From: Nitrosomonadales bacterium
GTDB lineage: Bacteria; Pseudomonadota; Gammaproteobacteria; Burkholderiales; Gallionellaceae
Direction of reading: 5' to 3'
DNA length: 56,506 nt
NCBI GenBank assembly: GCA_016234685.1
Contig: JACRAT010000011.1
Span: 1-56,506 of the forward strand
Part shown: piece by piece, positions 27,001 to 36,758 of the stretch
Layout of the letters: each line of letters begins with the position of its first letter
Position numbering within the stretch: the first letter of the stretch is position 1
Notes under the pieces: model-generated
Databases searched by the model: none
Told to the model about the DNA's origin: nothing
What the model saw: the letters and a program-made list of their open reading frames with translations, nothing else
Position numbers and translations under genes: made by a program

Positions 27001-27199
27001 CCTGACGCTGGAAAATCACATGCGCTTGCCGCGCCTCGTCCGCCACGCCGGTAGCAGTTTGCACAGACTGAACGGTCTCCTGACCGATGTTTTGCAGCAG
27101 GTTATACAGCACCCAGCCGCTGGCCAGCACGGTCAAGGTCAACGCCATGACGATCATGGCAAAGAGCAGTCTGATTTTTTCTTTTAATAACTTGCTCAT
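24092..27199 (-). CDS. membrane PAS-GGDEF-EAL c-di-GMP signalling protein
   Basis: A 1035-aa protein with an N-terminal membrane helix (LLFAMIVMALTLTVLASGWV), a helical periplasmic sensor of about 150 residues, and a second helix (FYLYLILLAVLPLVGYGSL). Three PAS domains follow (about 225-605), then GGDEF (RIGGDEFVVLL with I-site REQD) and EAL (EALIRWQHPE, DDFGTGYSS, KIDRSFVKD, AEGVET). Both catalytic sets look complete. It is upstream of, and probably co-transcribed with, the CBS-containing homologue. The periplasmic region probably senses an external signal, unknown here. Confidence 0.93.
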   Translation of the reverse strand: MSKLLKEKIRLLFAMIVMALTLTVLASGWVLYNLLQNIGQETVQSVQTATGVADEARQAHVIFQRQVQEWKDLLLRGHDAAQFKHHHDAFQAQFDMGQAKLKNLAEVLTAQGLDNSRVLKMRQQHAAMMKQYEAALAQFPLIDALENTSLVDELVRGVDRQLSGEFDELNREVQTLTLARINSVESTVKARYQGEEFYLYLILLAVLPLVGYGSLMMLNRLTRQLVVEKERVQVTLASIGDAVVVTDSRGAVDYLNAVAEAMIGWPLSEARGKPLHEVFHIVNEQTRKLVENPVDVVLREGRIVGLANHTVLISRDGRECAIEDSAAPVRDLAGAIHGVVLVFHDATVMRQAMEASNRQQALFRATFEQAGVGVAHVAPGGTLLRVNQRLCAILGYSEEELLQTTFWDLTHPEDLGLDLDDIRQLLEGESESYQVEKRYLHQDGSIAWVNLTVSLVRKEGGEPDYFIFIVEDISERKRVAAENENLRVQYQTLFEQMPDSVILIDMKGRIVAFNQEALAQYGYTEAEMRTLSVPDLEAKESEAEYQEHKRNIQRFGRDDFETQHRTASGDIIDVRAAIRVVDMPDGSLMFQCAFRDISNEKQAHHQIEFLANHDQLTSLPNRRLLRDRMEVAIGNAARHETKLALLFLDMDHFKVINDTLGHEVGDLLLKSVADRLRTCVREQDTLARIGGDEFVVLLADVFDASDAATVAQKILDTLSVPYLVRGYDLHSTPSIGITLYPDDGISVDALLQQADSAMYHAKEHGRAAFHFYEEEMNQRTQERLATENNLHLALARGEFELYYQPKVDSRDGKLIGGEALIRWQHPEMGVVSPAQFIPIAEQSNLINAIGEWVVMSVCRQTRLWKETGLPCIPISFNVSARQFLYGDLPAMLRRAIESTGADPTMLEMELTESVLMRPQDVAAALGAIKALGFRVALDDFGTGYSSLAYLRRMEIDTIKIDRSFVKDLEHSHDDVVIVRTLIATAQNLRMSVIAEGVETGIQADILCESGCCDCQGYFFGRPMPASEFAELLRDA

Positions 27200-27337
27200 A
27201 ACAACCGCCCCTCGAATATCTCAGATGTCCAACCATATCGGAGGCCGCAGAACGGCCCGACCTCAGGCAGTTCTGCGGCAGGCGTAACGTAACATAATCC
27301 GGCCCACAATTCAGCCAAGGAGCGGGAAATAAACAAA

Positions 27338-27361
27338 GAGGGCGGCATCGCTGCCGCCCTC
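27338..27361 (-). terminator. intrinsic terminator of htpX
   Basis: GAGGGCGGCA (27338-27347), loop TCGC, TGCCGCCCTC (27352-27361). Read on the minus strand the stem is followed by TTTGTTTATTT. It lies 24 bp past the htpX stop. Confidence 0.85.
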
Positions 27362-27385
27362 TTGTTCAACCCTGCCGCCGAAATA

Positions 27386-28267
27386 TCAACGCGCAGCGCG
27401 CAACGCCTCGATACGCTCATCCAGCGGCGGATGAGTCATGAACAAACGCGAGAAAGCGCTGCCACCCGAGATGGCCATCGCCGCCATCTGTTGCGGCATC
27501 GCGGTCTGTTCATGGTTGATCTTGAGACGCTCCAGCGCAGCGATCATCTTCTGACGCCCCGCCAAGCTCGCCCCGCCCGCATCGGCACGGAATTCGCGCT
27601 GGCGCGAGAACCACATCACGATGATGCTGGCCAAGACGCCCAGCACCAGTTGTGCCGCGATCTCGGCGACAAAAGCGCCGATGCCGGGGCCATCGCGACC
27701 ATCGTTCTTGAGCAACACGCGGTCGACGAAGATGCCGAACAGCTTGGCGAAGAACACCACAAAGGTATTCACCACACCTTGGATCAGCGCCAACGTGACC
27801 ATGTCGCCGTTGGCGACGTGCGAGATCTCATGCGCCAGCACCGCTTCGGCTTCGTCCTTGCTCATACTATTGAGCAGCCCGGTGCTGACCGCGACCAGCG
27901 CGTTGTTGCGATTCCAGCCCGTGGCGAAAGCGTTCACGTCGGGTGCATCGTAGATCGCCACTTCGGGCATACCGATACCGGCAGCTTGGGCCTGACGACG
28001 CACGGTGTCGAGCAACCAGCGCTCGGTTGGATCGAAAGGATCGGTGATGACCTGCGCCCCGACCGATTGCTTGGCCATCCACTTGGACATGAACAGCGAA
28101 ACGATGGAGCCGGAGAAGCCGATCACCGCCGACAGCACCAACAAGGAGCTGAAGTTGATCGCCCCGCTCTGGTCGAGGATTCGATCCACACCGAGCAGAC
28201 GCAACGTGATGTTGATGACGAACAAGACCGCGATATTGGTCAAGACAAACAGGAAAATCCGCTTCAT
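27386..28267 (-). CDS. htpX: membrane zinc metalloprotease HtpX
   Basis: A 293-aa M48 protease that degrades misfolded membrane proteins alongside FtsH. It has N-terminal membrane helices ([19 protein letters not shown] and [19 protein letters not shown]), the zinc motif HEISH (about 140-144) in [15 protein letters not shown], two more hydrophobic stretches, and the third ligand Glu in FRADAGGA. It closes with [16 protein letters not shown] precedes the ATG. No good RpoH-type promoter was seen upstream, although htpX is heat-regulated in E. coli. Confidence 0.96.
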   Translation of the reverse strand: MKRIFLFVLTNIAVLFVINITLRLLGVDRILDQSGAINFSSLLVLSAVIGFSGSIVSLFMSKWMAKQSVGAQVITDPFDPTERWLLDTVRRQAQAAGIGMPEVAIYDAPDVNAFATGWNRNNALVAVSTGLLNSMSKDEAEAVLAHEISHVANGDMVTLALIQGVVNTFVVFFAKLFGIFVDRVLLKNDGRDGPGIGAFVAEIAAQLVLGVLASIIVMWFSRQREFRADAGGASLAGRQKMIAALERLKINHEQTAMPQQMAAMAISGGSAFSRLFMTHPPLDERIEALRAAR

Positions 28268-28382
28268 TGCTTAATGTCTCCTAGTGACAAGTTAGATGGC
28301 GCGCAGTCTATCATGCCGCCGCCACGCGCCTGAAGGTGGGGGACGGCGCGAGAATTTCAAGCCCCGCATAGAGCGGCGCAAC

Positions 28383-29066
28383 TTAACTGCCCCGCCCCGC
28401 CAACAGATTGGCCGGGATGGCTTCGTGCATACGTTGCGGCGTGGCAAGGTTGAGATTGTCCATGATGTCGCAAAACTCCCGCTCTGTCTTGCCCGCGATT
28501 CGCGCGTTCAACGCCTTCTCTTCACCGATACAACTCACCCGCCGCCCCTTGTAGTCATGGCCGGGATAGATCAGCGTCTCGTCTGGCAAGGCGAACAATT
28601 TCTGCGTGATGCTCTGGTACATCTTGGCAGAGCTGCCGTGCTGAAAATCGGTGCGCCCGCAAGCGCCTATCATCAGCGTATCGCCGGTGAACAAACGATC
28701 CCGCCACAGATAACACACACTGCCCGGCGTATGCCCCGGCGTAGTGATGACGCGCAAGGACTCCTTCGCGAAGGCCAGTTCATCGCCATCCGACAGCCTA
28801 ACGTCATAGCCTGTCGCTCCACAACGTCTGGAGATCACCGACATCGCCCCTGTCGCTTGCTTGAGCGCATCAGCTCCGGTGATGTGGTCGGCATGGATGT
28901 GCGTATCCAGCACCCAAGCCAGACGCAGGCCGTACCGGTGCAATAGCACCAGATAGCCCTCCACCTGCTCCAGCACGGGGTCGATGATGACGGCATCGCC
29001 AGATTCATCGGCCAGCAGATAGGTCAGCGTAGAAGAAGGAGTATCGAACAACTGCCTGAAGATCAT
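28383..29066 (-). CDS. MBL-fold hydrolase, persulfide dioxygenase (ETHE1/Blh) type
   Basis: A 227-aa metallo-beta-lactamase-fold protein. Motifs run THIHADHITGA (about 54-64), TTPGHTPGSVCY (about 110), LFTGDTLMIGACGRTDFQ (about 127-144) and IYPGHDYKGR (about 167). The GACGRTDFQ and PGHDYKGR signatures fit ETHE1-like iron-dependent persulfide dioxygenases, which oxidise glutathione persulfide to sulfite, better than glyoxalase II. The biological substrate is inferred. Neighbouring genes give no pathway clue; it is flanked by htpX and radC on the same strand. Confidence 0.85.
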   Translation of the reverse strand: MIFRQLFDTPSSTLTYLLADESGDAVIIDPVLEQVEGYLVLLHRYGLRLAWVLDTHIHADHITGADALKQATGAMSVISRRCGATGYDVRLSDGDELAFAKESLRVITTPGHTPGSVCYLWRDRLFTGDTLMIGACGRTDFQHGSSAKMYQSITQKLFALPDETLIYPGHDYKGRRVSCIGEEKALNARIAGKTEREFCDIMDNLNLATPQRMHEAIPANLLAGRGS

Positions 29067-29115
29067 CTGTAGTCTTTCATCAAAATAACGCCGTCAGTCT
29101 AAGGACTGGTCACGC

Positions 29116-29790
29116 TCAAAGCAAACCGCGCTCGGCGAACGACAGACAACCGCTCCCCGCCACGATGAAATGATCCAGCACCCGCACATCCACCAACGCC
29201 AACGCCTGCTTCAGCGCATCGGTCAGCAACTGGTCGGACTGGCTAGGCTCGGACACCCCGCTCGGGTGGTTGTGCGCCAAGATCGTCGCCGCCGCATTGT
29301 GATGCAGCGCCCGCTTCACCACCTCGCGCGGATACACGCTGGTCTGCGTCAGCGTGCCGTGGAACAACTCCTCCGCCGCGATGACACGATGCTGCGCATC
29401 GAGGAACAGCACCAGAAACACCTCCTGCCCCCGCCCCCCCAGCAGCAAACGCAGATAGTTGCGCACCGCCGCAGGCGAATTCAGCGCATCTCCGCTCTGC
29501 ATCTCCTCAGCCAAGGCCCGCCGCGACATCTCCAGCACCGCCTGCAACTGCACGAACTTGGCGACGCCCATACCGTGCAAAGCGCAGAATTCCGCCTCCG
29601 TCGCCGCGAACAGCTGCGTCAGCGAGCCGAAGCGCTGCAACAACTCCCGTGCCAAATCCACCGCACTCTTGCCCACCACCCCGGTGCGCAAAAAGATCGC
29701 CAACAACTCGGCGTCTGACAACGCAGCAGCGCCGCGTTCGATGAGTTTCTCTCTGGGGCGCTCCCCCGCAGGCCAATCGGTGATGCTCAT
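29116..29790 (-). CDS. radC: RadC family JAMM-domain protein
   Basis: A 224-aa RadC-family protein. The N-terminal helix-hairpin-helix-like part ([35 protein letters not shown]) is followed by a JAMM/MPN domain with E near EELFHGTL and the metal motif [14 protein letters not shown]. The family was named for a supposed repair role that has not held up, so function is open. GAGGTGG precedes the ATG at 29790; a longer in-frame start exists upstream but lacks a site. Confidence 0.94.
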   Translation of the reverse strand: MSITDWPAGERPREKLIERGAAALSDAELLAIFLRTGVVGKSAVDLARELLQRFGSLTQLFAATEAEFCALHGMGVAKFVQLQAVLEMSRRALAEEMQSGDALNSPAAVRNYLRLLLGGRGQEVFLVLFLDAQHRVIAAEELFHGTLTQTSVYPREVVKRALHHNAAATILAHNHPSGVSEPSQSDQLLTDALKQALALVDVRVLDHFIVAGSGCLSFAERGLL

Positions 29791-30039
29791 GTTCCACCTC
29801 GCTCGCTTACTCGATCTGCGATGCAATGGGCGGCGCAACGCCCCCATCTTGGTCGGCAAACATCCCTCGTCGGACCCGACTTTCAGCACTGTACTTCGCC
29901 TGCACCGATTTCTCCATCGACCTCGACATATTTTACAAAGTGCTCAAGCTCCCAAGCGCGAAACCCACACGCAAAATTTAGCATCCGTCAGGAAGTTTGC
30001 GATAATCGCGGCCCTCTGTATTTGATGCCGCACTCACTC

Positions 30040-30795
30040 ATGACCACCTCGATCGACATACGCGAAGAAGCCGGCGTGCGCACGCTGCATTTCGGCTCAG
30101 ACTGGATACAAGGTGCGATGCGCATCGCCCGTCCGTGGAATCTGGAACTGGACTACACCAAAGAGATGATGGCCAGCCTGCTGTTGAGGGAAGACTTGCG
30201 CTTCCCGCGCAAAGTGCTGCTCATCGGGCTGGGCGCGGCCTCGTTGACCAAATTCCTGTACCGAAACTACCCGCTGGCGCAGCTCACCGTGGTGGAGATC
30301 GAGCCCGGCGTGGTCGCCGCCGCGCGGCAATTCTTCAAACTGCCGAACGACCCGCAGCGCCTCAACATCGTCGTCAGTTGCGGCTCTGAGTTCCTGCTGC
30401 AAACCAGCAAAAGCTGGGACTTGATTCTGGTCGATGGCTTCGATGCCGATGCCCGCGCCGGGATACTCGACACCACCACCTTCTACCTGATGTGCCGCGC
30501 CCACCTGAGCGACAAGGGCATCATGGCGGTCAATCTGCTTGGTCGCAGTCGCGGCCACCGAGCCAGCGTAGATCGCATCAGCGAAGCCTTCGACGGACGC
30601 GCCCTGTGTTTTCCCTCCTGCGACAGCGGCAACGTCATCGCCTTCGCCGCCGCAGGCGAACCCGTCAGCGTCGCCCTTGCCGACCTGAAAGACCAAGCCA
30701 TCGCCCTGAAAGAAGCCACCTCGCTCAACCTGCTGCCTACCCTGACCAAACTCGAACAAGCACAAAGCTGCCCCGGCGGCATCTTGCAGCTCTAA
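30040..30795 (+). CDS. spermidine synthase-like methyltransferase-fold protein
   Basis: A protein of about 251 aa with the aminopropyltransferase/Rossmann layout: KVLLIGLGAASLTKFLYR (nucleotide loop), LTVVEIEPGVV (acidic residue after strand 2) and WDLILVDGFDAD, the region of the catalytic Asp in SpeE. It is shorter than typical SpeE and lacks the usual N-terminal beta domain with HDE motifs, so polyamine synthesis is uncertain. The start is not clear: ATG at 30040 or 30025, neither with a strong ribosome site. It is divergent from radC. Confidence 0.75.
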   Translation: MTTSIDIREEAGVRTLHFGSDWIQGAMRIARPWNLELDYTKEMMASLLLREDLRFPRKVLLIGLGAASLTKFLYRNYPLAQLTVVEIEPGVVAAARQFFKLPNDPQRLNIVVSCGSEFLLQTSKSWDLILVDGFDADARAGILDTTTFYLMCRAHLSDKGIMAVNLLGRSRGHRASVDRISEAFDGRALCFPSCDSGNVIAFAAAGEPVSVALADLKDQAIALKEATSLNLLPTLTKLEQAQSCPGGILQL

Positions 30796-30801
30796 AAGAA
30801 C

Positions 30802-30821
30802 AGGCCGCCCTACGGCGGCCT
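30802..30821. terminator. bidirectional terminator between speE-like and der
   Basis: AGGCCGCC-CTAC-GGCGGCCT, followed by ATTTGCC on the plus strand and by TGTTCTTTT on the minus strand. The genes on both sides converge on it. Confidence 0.8.
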
Positions 30822-30847
30822 ATTTGCCTATCTCCAGCTACATTCGA

Positions 30848-32251
30848 CTAGCTGCCGTACATCCTACGGCCCCGGATGCGGGCGCGGTGGGCTTGGCGTT
30901 TTTCGCTTTCGGTGAGCGGTTTGGGTGCTTTGTCGGCGAAGGGGTTTTTGCTGGTGTTGTACTGGATGCGTAGCGGCGTGCCTTGCAGACGGAATGCTTC
31001 CATGAAGGCGCGCTCCAGATAGCGGGTGTAGCTGTCCGGCACTTTGTCCAGCCCGCTACCGTGCACGACGATGAGCGGCGGATTGCTGCCGCCTTGGTGG
31101 GCGTAGCGCATCTTGGGACGCGAGACGGAGCTGCGCGGCGGTTGTTGTTTCTCCAGCGCAGATTGCAACACGCGGGTGAGTTGCGGCGTCGGCAGCTTAG
31201 CCATCGCAGCAGCGAACGCCTCGTCCACCGATTTCAGGGTGTTCCCCACTCCCGTCCCGTTCAGAGCCGAGATGAAATGCTGTTTGGCGAAGCTCAAGAA
31301 ATGCAGCTTACGGTCAATGTCGCGCTTGGCGGTATCGCGACGGTAGTTGTCCAGCCCATCCCATTTGTTGACGGCCAGCACCAGCGCGCGTCCGGCTTGC
31401 AGCACGAAATCGGCCAAATGCGCATCCTGCTCGGTGATCTGGTCGGAAGCGTCCACCACCAGCACCACCACATTGGCATCTTCCACCGCCTGCAAGGTCT
31501 TGACCACGGAGAACTTCTCGATGGCTTCGTCGATCTTGCCACGCCGCCGCACGCCTGCGGTGTCGATGATGGTGTATTGCTTGCCGTTGCGCTCGAAGTC
31601 GATGTAGATGGAATCACGCGTAGTGCCGGGCTGGTCGAAAGCGATGACGCGCTCTTCGCCCAGAATGGCGTTGACCAGTGTGGATTTGCCCACATTGGGA
31701 CGTCCGACGATGGCGATCTTGGGGTGGTCGTCCTTGTTGTCTGCGTCCTCTTCAGGCTCGGGGAACCCTTCCAGCGCGATCTCGACCACCTCTTCGACGT
31801 TGTCGCCGTGGGCGGATGAGATGGGCAGCGGCGCGCCCAACCCCAGTTCGTGGAACTCGGCGGTGACGCGCGCCTGCTGCATCCCTTCTGTCTTGTTGAC
31901 CACCAGCAGCACCGGGCGTCCGGTCTTGCGCAGTTGCTGGGCGATGATGCGATCCTGCGGTGTCAGTCCGGCGCGTCCGTCTACGAGGAACAGCACCAGA
32001 TCGGCTTCGTCCACGGCCTGACGGGTCTGCCGGGCCATCTCGTGCAGGATGCCTTCCTTCGCCACCGGCTCCAGTCCGCCGGTATCCACCACCAGATAGG
32101 GTTTGCTGCCGACGCGACCGCGACCATAGTGACGGTCGCGGGTCAGCCCCGGCAGATCGGCCACCAGCGCATCACGGCTGCGCGTGAGGCGGTTAAACAG
32201 GGTGGATTTGCCCACATTGGGGCGTCCGACCAAAACTAGCGTGGGTAGCAT
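30848..32251 (-). CDS. der: ribosome assembly GTPase Der (EngA)
   Basis: A 467-aa essential GTPase with two tandem G domains acting on the 50S subunit. G1: [14 protein letters not shown] (8-21), VDTGG, NKTE. G2: [14 protein letters not shown] (about 187), [16 protein letters not shown]. The KH-like C-terminal domain and a basic tail follow. All nucleotide-binding motifs are intact. It is the last gene of the der-bamB-yfgM-hisS cluster on the minus strand. Confidence 0.98.
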   Translation of the reverse strand: MLPTLVLVGRPNVGKSTLFNRLTRSRDALVADLPGLTRDRHYGRGRVGSKPYLVVDTGGLEPVAKEGILHEMARQTRQAVDEADLVLFLVDGRAGLTPQDRIIAQQLRKTGRPVLLVVNKTEGMQQARVTAEFHELGLGAPLPISSAHGDNVEEVVEIALEGFPEPEEDADNKDDHPKIAIVGRPNVGKSTLVNAILGEERVIAFDQPGTTRDSIYIDFERNGKQYTIIDTAGVRRRGKIDEAIEKFSVVKTLQAVEDANVVVLVVDASDQITEQDAHLADFVLQAGRALVLAVNKWDGLDNYRRDTAKRDIDRKLHFLSFAKQHFISALNGTGVGNTLKSVDEAFAAAMAKLPTPQLTRVLQSALEKQQPPRSSVSRPKMRYAHQGGSNPPLIVVHGSGLDKVPDSYTRYLERAFMEAFRLQGTPLRIQYNTSKNPFADKAPKPLTESEKRQAHRARIRGRRMYGS

Positions 32252-32338
32252 TTCGAGCTTCCGGTTATTTGCGACCTCCTCCCCCTGCCCCCCTTTAAAC
32301 GGAAGCCGGGTGCGCTTCAGCGCAGGAGAGAAGACGAG

Positions 32339-33499
32339 TTAATGAATATCGACCGAGTACAGACCGCCGCCGCTGGTTTGCACCAGCAAGCCGCCGTCGA
32401 GTTCGATCGCTGCTGCGGCGATGGCGTTGCCGTCAGCCTTGATACGGGCGGCGAAGCTGCCGTCTTCACGGCTCAGCGCATGAAGGTAGCCATCCAGATC
32501 TCCGACCAGCAGATAGTTGCCCTGCACGCCGGGAACCGAAGTGCGGCGCAACGAAAGCTGGGTGTTCTTCCAGATCGTGCTGCCGCTGCTCTTATCCAGC
32601 GCGATCACCGAGCCTGCGGCATCGCTGACGTAAAGATACTTGCGCAACAGCGTCAGCCCCTTGTCGCTGGAGATGTCGCGGCTCCACAACAGGCTGCCCT
32701 GCTCGATGTCGAAACAAGCCAGATGGCCCTGAAAGGAAGTCGCACAGACCTGCTCGTCATCCACCACCGGGTCGCTGGTGATGTCGCTGATGCGTTCCAG
32801 TTCGGTGTTGCCGCGCGGCTGCGAGACCACCGCTTCCCAGTTCACCGTACCGGTCTTGATGTCCAGCGAGGCGAGTTTGCCGCCGGCGAATCCGGCGAAC
32901 ACGGCATCACGCTGAATCGCTACGCCCGCATGACTGCGCACGATCAGCGCAGGCGTGGCGCGCTGATACGACCATACCTGCTTGCCGTCAGCTGCGCTCA
33001 GCCCGACAATGCGACCGTCGCCGGTGCGCACCACCACGATGCCCTGCGCGACTTGCGGCACGCCGGTCACTTCGCTGGAAACTTTGACCTTCCAGCCCAA
33101 CTGTCCGTTTTGCTTGAATGCCGCCAGTTCGCCCTTGACGCCGCCGACCAGCACGAGGCCTTCGCCCGCACCGATGCCGCCGGTCTGAACGAAGCCGCTA
33201 TCGACGCGCCAGAGCTGCTTACCGCTGCTCTTGTCGAAACGATACAGCTCACCCTTGGCGTCGCCTGCGTACACCGCATCGGCGGTAACAGCGGGCAGCA
33301 ATACGGCGTTACCCGCATCGCCTATGCTTTGATGCCAACGCACGGTGATACTCGCCTGCTCCTTGAAGTCGGTCAGTTTGGCTGGCAAGCCAGACTGATT
33401 GCGATCCTTGTTGGTCCAGTCGTAGATGGTTTCCTGAATGCTGGAGCAACCGCTCAACAGCGCCAGCAGGGCGAATGCGGTATAGCGGGGAAAGGTCAT
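32339..33499 (-). CDS. bamB: outer membrane assembly lipoprotein BamB
   Basis: A 386-aa lipoprotein component of the BAM complex that inserts beta-barrel proteins in the outer membrane. The signal peptide ends in the lipobox LLSGC (Cys18), followed by SS. The rest is a repeated PQQ-like beta-propeller (for example LYRFDKSSGKQLWRVDSG, LASLDIKTGTVNWEA, VIALDKSSGSTIWKN). Its ATG overlaps the yfgM stop by 4 nt. Confidence 0.95.
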   Translation of the reverse strand: MTFPRYTAFALLALLSGCSSIQETIYDWTNKDRNQSGLPAKLTDFKEQASITVRWHQSIGDAGNAVLLPAVTADAVYAGDAKGELYRFDKSSGKQLWRVDSGFVQTGGIGAGEGLVLVGGVKGELAAFKQNGQLGWKVKVSSEVTGVPQVAQGIVVVRTGDGRIVGLSAADGKQVWSYQRATPALIVRSHAGVAIQRDAVFAGFAGGKLASLDIKTGTVNWEAVVSQPRGNTELERISDITSDPVVDDEQVCATSFQGHLACFDIEQGSLLWSRDISSDKGLTLLRKYLYVSDAAGSVIALDKSSGSTIWKNTQLSLRRTSVPGVQGNYLLVGDLDGYLHALSREDGSFAARIKADGNAIAAAAIELDGGLLVQTSGGGLYSVDIH

Positions 33500-34134
33500 T
33501 TCGCGCCTCCCAGCGCATCCAGCTTCATCTGCACCAGATTGCGGTAGACGCTCTTGGCATCCAGCTTTTCCAACGCTTTTTTGTAAGCGGTGCGGGCTTC
33601 ATCTTTCTTGCCTTGCACGCTCAGCACGTCGCCGCTCAGATCGGAATATAGCGCGTCGAACGAGGCCGGGTGCTTGGCTTCCAGCAGCTTGGCGACTTCG
33701 GCGTAGTTCTTCTCATCGAGCAAGATACTGCCCAGTTTGAGGCGGGCGACTTGTTGCAGGCCGTCTTCGCCCGCATGGTCGATCACCCATTGCAAACGAG
33801 TCTTGGCGCGCGCCGCATCGCCACTCTGGGCGCTGACTTCCGCCGCCAGCAAAGACGCGCGTGCAGCGTAAGCAGAAGATGAATACTTGTCAGTCAGCAC
33901 GTCCGCCGCATCGTTGATGCGCTTGGGATCGTTGCTGGAAAGCTGTTTGCCCAACTCCTCATACAAAGTCGCCGCCTCTACCGCGCGACCGGTCTGATAG
34001 TTGTTCCAGAACTTCACCCCGGCGAACACCGCCAAACCGACAGCCACCGCCACCACCACCCACTTGCCATTGTCCGCCCACCAGTGCTTGAGGGTGTCGA
34101 CCTGTTCCTGCTCCTGCAAATCCAATGCTGCCAT
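33496..34134 (-). CDS. yfgM: YfgM-like tetratricopeptide membrane protein
   Basis: A 212-aa inner-membrane protein of the UPF0070/YfgM family. A short cytoplasmic N terminus (LDLQEQEQVDTLKHWWADNG) is followed by one membrane helix (KWVVVAVAVGLAVFAGVKFW) and a periplasmic TPR-like domain. In E. coli YfgM works with PpiD at the Sec translocon. It lies 9 bp after hisS and overlaps bamB, the conserved order. Confidence 0.92.
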   Translation of the reverse strand: MAALDLQEQEQVDTLKHWWADNGKWVVVAVAVGLAVFAGVKFWNNYQTGRAVEAATLYEELGKQLSSNDPKRINDAADVLTDKYSSSAYAARASLLAAEVSAQSGDAARAKTRLQWVIDHAGEDGLQQVARLKLGSILLDEKNYAEVAKLLEAKHPASFDALYSDLSGDVLSVQGKKDEARTAYKKALEKLDAKSVYRNLVQMKLDALGGAK

Positions 34135-34143
34135 GTCTGTTCC

Positions 34144-35415
34144 TTACTTAGTCAGTTCTTTGATCTGTTGCGCCAACCCAGCCAGCGCCACTCTGCCTTG
34201 CTCGCCACCACCGCGCAGTGGCTTCAATGTCACCTCTTGTGCCGCCGCTTCGTCGTCACCGATGATGACGGCGCAAGCGGCATGGCTACCGTCCGCCTTC
34301 TTCATCTGCGATTTGAAGCTGCCGCCACCGCAATGCAGCAGCACGCGCAGGTCGGCATCGCGCAAAGCTTCTGCCACCAGCGTGGCAAAGACACTCGCCT
34401 GTTCGCCCTGATGCACCACGTAAACATCCAGCGGTGCAGGCGGATTCAACATGCCGTCTTCTTGCAACAGCGCCAGCAGACGCTCCACGCCCATCGCAAA
34501 ACCACAGGCCGGCGCGGGTTTCCCACCGATCTGCGCCACCAGACCATCGTAGCGACCGCCTGCGCAGATCGTACCTTGCGCGCCCAATCGGGTGGTCACC
34601 CACTCGAACACGGTGCGATTGTAGTAATCCAGTCCGCGCACCAAGCGTGGGTTGATCTCGTAGGCGATGTCGTGACGCCTCAAAATGGCTTGCACCGCCT
34701 CGAAATGCGCGATGGCCTCGCCATCCAACTCGTCCATCAGCTTGGGCGCACCCGCCACCAATTCCTGCATCGCCGGATTCTTGGTATCCAGAATGCGCAG
34801 CGGATTGCTATACAAGCGGCGCGTCGCATCGGCATCCAGCAAGTCTTTGTGCTGCTCGAAATAGGTGATGAGCTTGTCGCGATGCCGTTGCCGCGAAGCC
34901 GCGTCGCCCAGCGTGTTCAGTTGCAGGGCCACATCGCGAATGCCCAGTTTGCGCCACAGGCGCGCGCACATCACGATCTGCTCGGCGTCGATGTCCGGCC
35001 CGGCGAAACCCAGCGACTCGACCCCGATCTGGTGGAACTGGCGATAGCGCCCCTTCTGCGGACGCTCGTGGCGGAACATCGGCCCAGCGTACCACAGCCG
35101 CTGCGGCGCATTGTACAGGAGGTTGTGCTGCAACACGGCGCGCACGCAGGAGGCCGTGCCTTCCGGGCGCAGCGTCAGATGGTCGCCATTGAGCGCATCC
35201 TCAAAGCTGTACATCTCCTTCTCGACGATGTCGGTGACTTCGCCGATGGCGCGTTTGAACAGCGCAGTCGGCTCGACCAAGGGCATACGGATGTTGCGAT
35301 AGCCATAGCCTTCCAGCCAGTCGCGCACCGTATCCTCAAACCACAGCCAAAGCCCCGCCTCGTCCGGCAGGATGTCGTTCATGCCTTTTACGGCTTGTAA
35401 TGTCTCTTTACTCAT
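34144..35415 (-). CDS. hisS: histidyl-tRNA synthetase
   Basis: A 423-aa class II synthetase. Motif 2 region is [23 protein letters not shown], histidine-binding segments are [15 protein letters not shown] and AGGRYDGL, and the C-terminal anticodon domain starts near PLDVYVV. Length is normal. The upstream leader is a purine/pyrimidine repeat (35424-35513), leaving only a weak AGAG before the ATG. Confidence 0.98.
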   Translation of the reverse strand: MSKETLQAVKGMNDILPDEAGLWLWFEDTVRDWLEGYGYRNIRMPLVEPTALFKRAIGEVTDIVEKEMYSFEDALNGDHLTLRPEGTASCVRAVLQHNLLYNAPQRLWYAGPMFRHERPQKGRYRQFHQIGVESLGFAGPDIDAEQIVMCARLWRKLGIRDVALQLNTLGDAASRQRHRDKLITYFEQHKDLLDADATRRLYSNPLRILDTKNPAMQELVAGAPKLMDELDGEAIAHFEAVQAILRRHDIAYEINPRLVRGLDYYNRTVFEWVTTRLGAQGTICAGGRYDGLVAQIGGKPAPACGFAMGVERLLALLQEDGMLNPPAPLDVYVVHQGEQASVFATLVAEALRDADLRVLLHCGGGSFKSQMKKADGSHAACAVIIGDDEAAAQEVTLKPLRGGGEQGRVALAGLAQQIKELTK

Positions 35416-35423
35416 TGTTCTCT

Positions 35424-35513
35424 GGAAAAGGGAGAAGGGGAAAGAGAGAAGGGTAATACCGGCTCGCCACCCCCTTCCCTCTTCTCCCTTTACCCTTCCC
35501 GCTTTTCCCTCTT
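35424..35513. repeat. polypurine inverted repeat (copy C) between ispG and hisS
   Basis: The arm GGAAAAGGGAGAAGGGG continuing to about 35456 is mirrored by C/T-rich sequence from 35470 to 35513 (CCCTTCCCTCTTCTCCCTTT and CCCTTCCCGCTTTTCCCTC). The right arm reaches into ispG and encodes its last residues (KREKREG) and stop codon. Confidence 0.65.
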
Positions 35514-36758
35514 CACATATTTCCGCGCCACATACTCATCCACGATCTGCTGAAACTCCGCCGCGATGTTGCTGCCGCGCAAAGTCACCGTCTTTTCGCC
35601 ATCCACATACACCGGCGCGGCTGGCGATTCTCCCGTGCCGGGCAGGCTGATGCCGATGTTGGCCAGTTTGCTCTCGCCTGGGCCATTGACGATGCAGCCC
35701 ATCACCGCCACGGTCATTTCCTCTACGCCAGTGTATTGCTCACGCCATACCGGCATCTGCGCGCGCAGGTAAGTCTGGATGTTTTGCGCCAGCTCCTGGA
35801 ATACCGTGCTGGTGGTGCGTCCACAGCCAGGGCAAGCCGTGACCATAGGCGTAAAGGCGCGCAAGCCCATCGTCTGCAAGATCTCCTGCGCCACCACCAC
35901 TTCTTCGGTACGCGCACCGCCGGGAGCAGGCGTCAAGGAAACTCGAATGGTGTCGCCGATACCCTGCTGCAACAACACCGCCAGCGCAGCGGTGGAGGCG
36001 ACGATTCCTTTTGAACCCATGCCCGCCTCGGTCAAACCGAGATGCAGCGCGTAGTCGCAGCGCGCCGCCAGTTCGCGGTACACCGCGATCAAGTCTTGCA
36101 CTTCGCTGACCTTGCAAGACAACACGATGCGGTCATGCGTCAGACCGAGTTCTTCGGCGCGCTTGGCAGAATCCAAAGCAGAGACGATCAGCGCTTCGCG
36201 GGTGACTTCCGCCACCTCTTTCGGCTGCGGCAGCTTGGCATTCTCGTCCATCAGCCGCACCACCAAATCCTGATCCAGACTACCCCAGTTCACGCCGATA
36301 CGCACCGGTTTGGCGTACTTGATGGCCACGCCTATCATCATAGCGAACTGATCTTCGCCCGGGTGCCCGGCCAAAAGGTTTGTGGATTTGCGATTCCGGC
36401 CCACGTTGCCGGGGTTAATGCGGTACTTGGCCAGCGCCTGTGCACAGTCAGGAAACTCAGTCAGCAAGCGATGGCCGTTGTAATGGAAATCACCGATCAG
36501 CGGAACCTTGCAGCCCAGCGCATCCAGACGGGCGCGGATGTGCGGCACGGCAGCGGCGGCTTCGGATGTGTTGACCGTGATGCGCACCAACTCAGAGCCC
36601 GCTTGCGCCAATTCGTAGACTTGCTTGGTCGTACCGGTGATGTCGGCGGTATCGGTGTTGGTCATCGACTGCACCACCACCGGCGCATCGCCGCCGATGG
36701 CGATGTCCTCCACCATCACGCGCGGGGAAGCGCGGCGGGTTATCGGGGTATGGCTCAT
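35490..36758 (-). CDS. ispG: 4-hydroxy-3-methylbut-2-enyl diphosphate synthase IspG
   Basis: A 422-aa [4Fe-4S] enzyme of the MEP isoprenoid pathway, converting MEcPP to HMBPP. The TIM-barrel half begins with [15 protein letters not shown]; the iron-sulfur ligands are in [10 protein letters not shown] (two Cys) and [10 protein letters not shown] (third Cys, then Glu). The length agrees with the beta/gammaproteobacterial form with an insert. The last seven residues, KREKREG, come from a dispersed repeat. The stop of rodZ overlaps its start at base 36758. Confidence 0.97.
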   Translation of the reverse strand: MSHTPITRRASPRVMVEDIAIGGDAPVVVQSMTNTDTADITGTTKQVYELAQAGSELVRITVNTSEAAAAVPHIRARLDALGCKVPLIGDFHYNGHRLLTEFPDCAQALAKYRINPGNVGRNRKSTNLLAGHPGEDQFAMMIGVAIKYAKPVRIGVNWGSLDQDLVVRLMDENAKLPQPKEVAEVTREALIVSALDSAKRAEELGLTHDRIVLSCKVSEVQDLIAVYRELAARCDYALHLGLTEAGMGSKGIVASTAALAVLLQQGIGDTIRVSLTPAPGGARTEEVVVAQEILQTMGLRAFTPMVTACPGCGRTTSTVFQELAQNIQTYLRAQMPVWREQYTGVEEMTVAVMGCIVNGPGESKLANIGISLPGTGESPAAPVYVDGEKTVTLRGSNIAAEFQQIVDEYVARKYVKREKREG

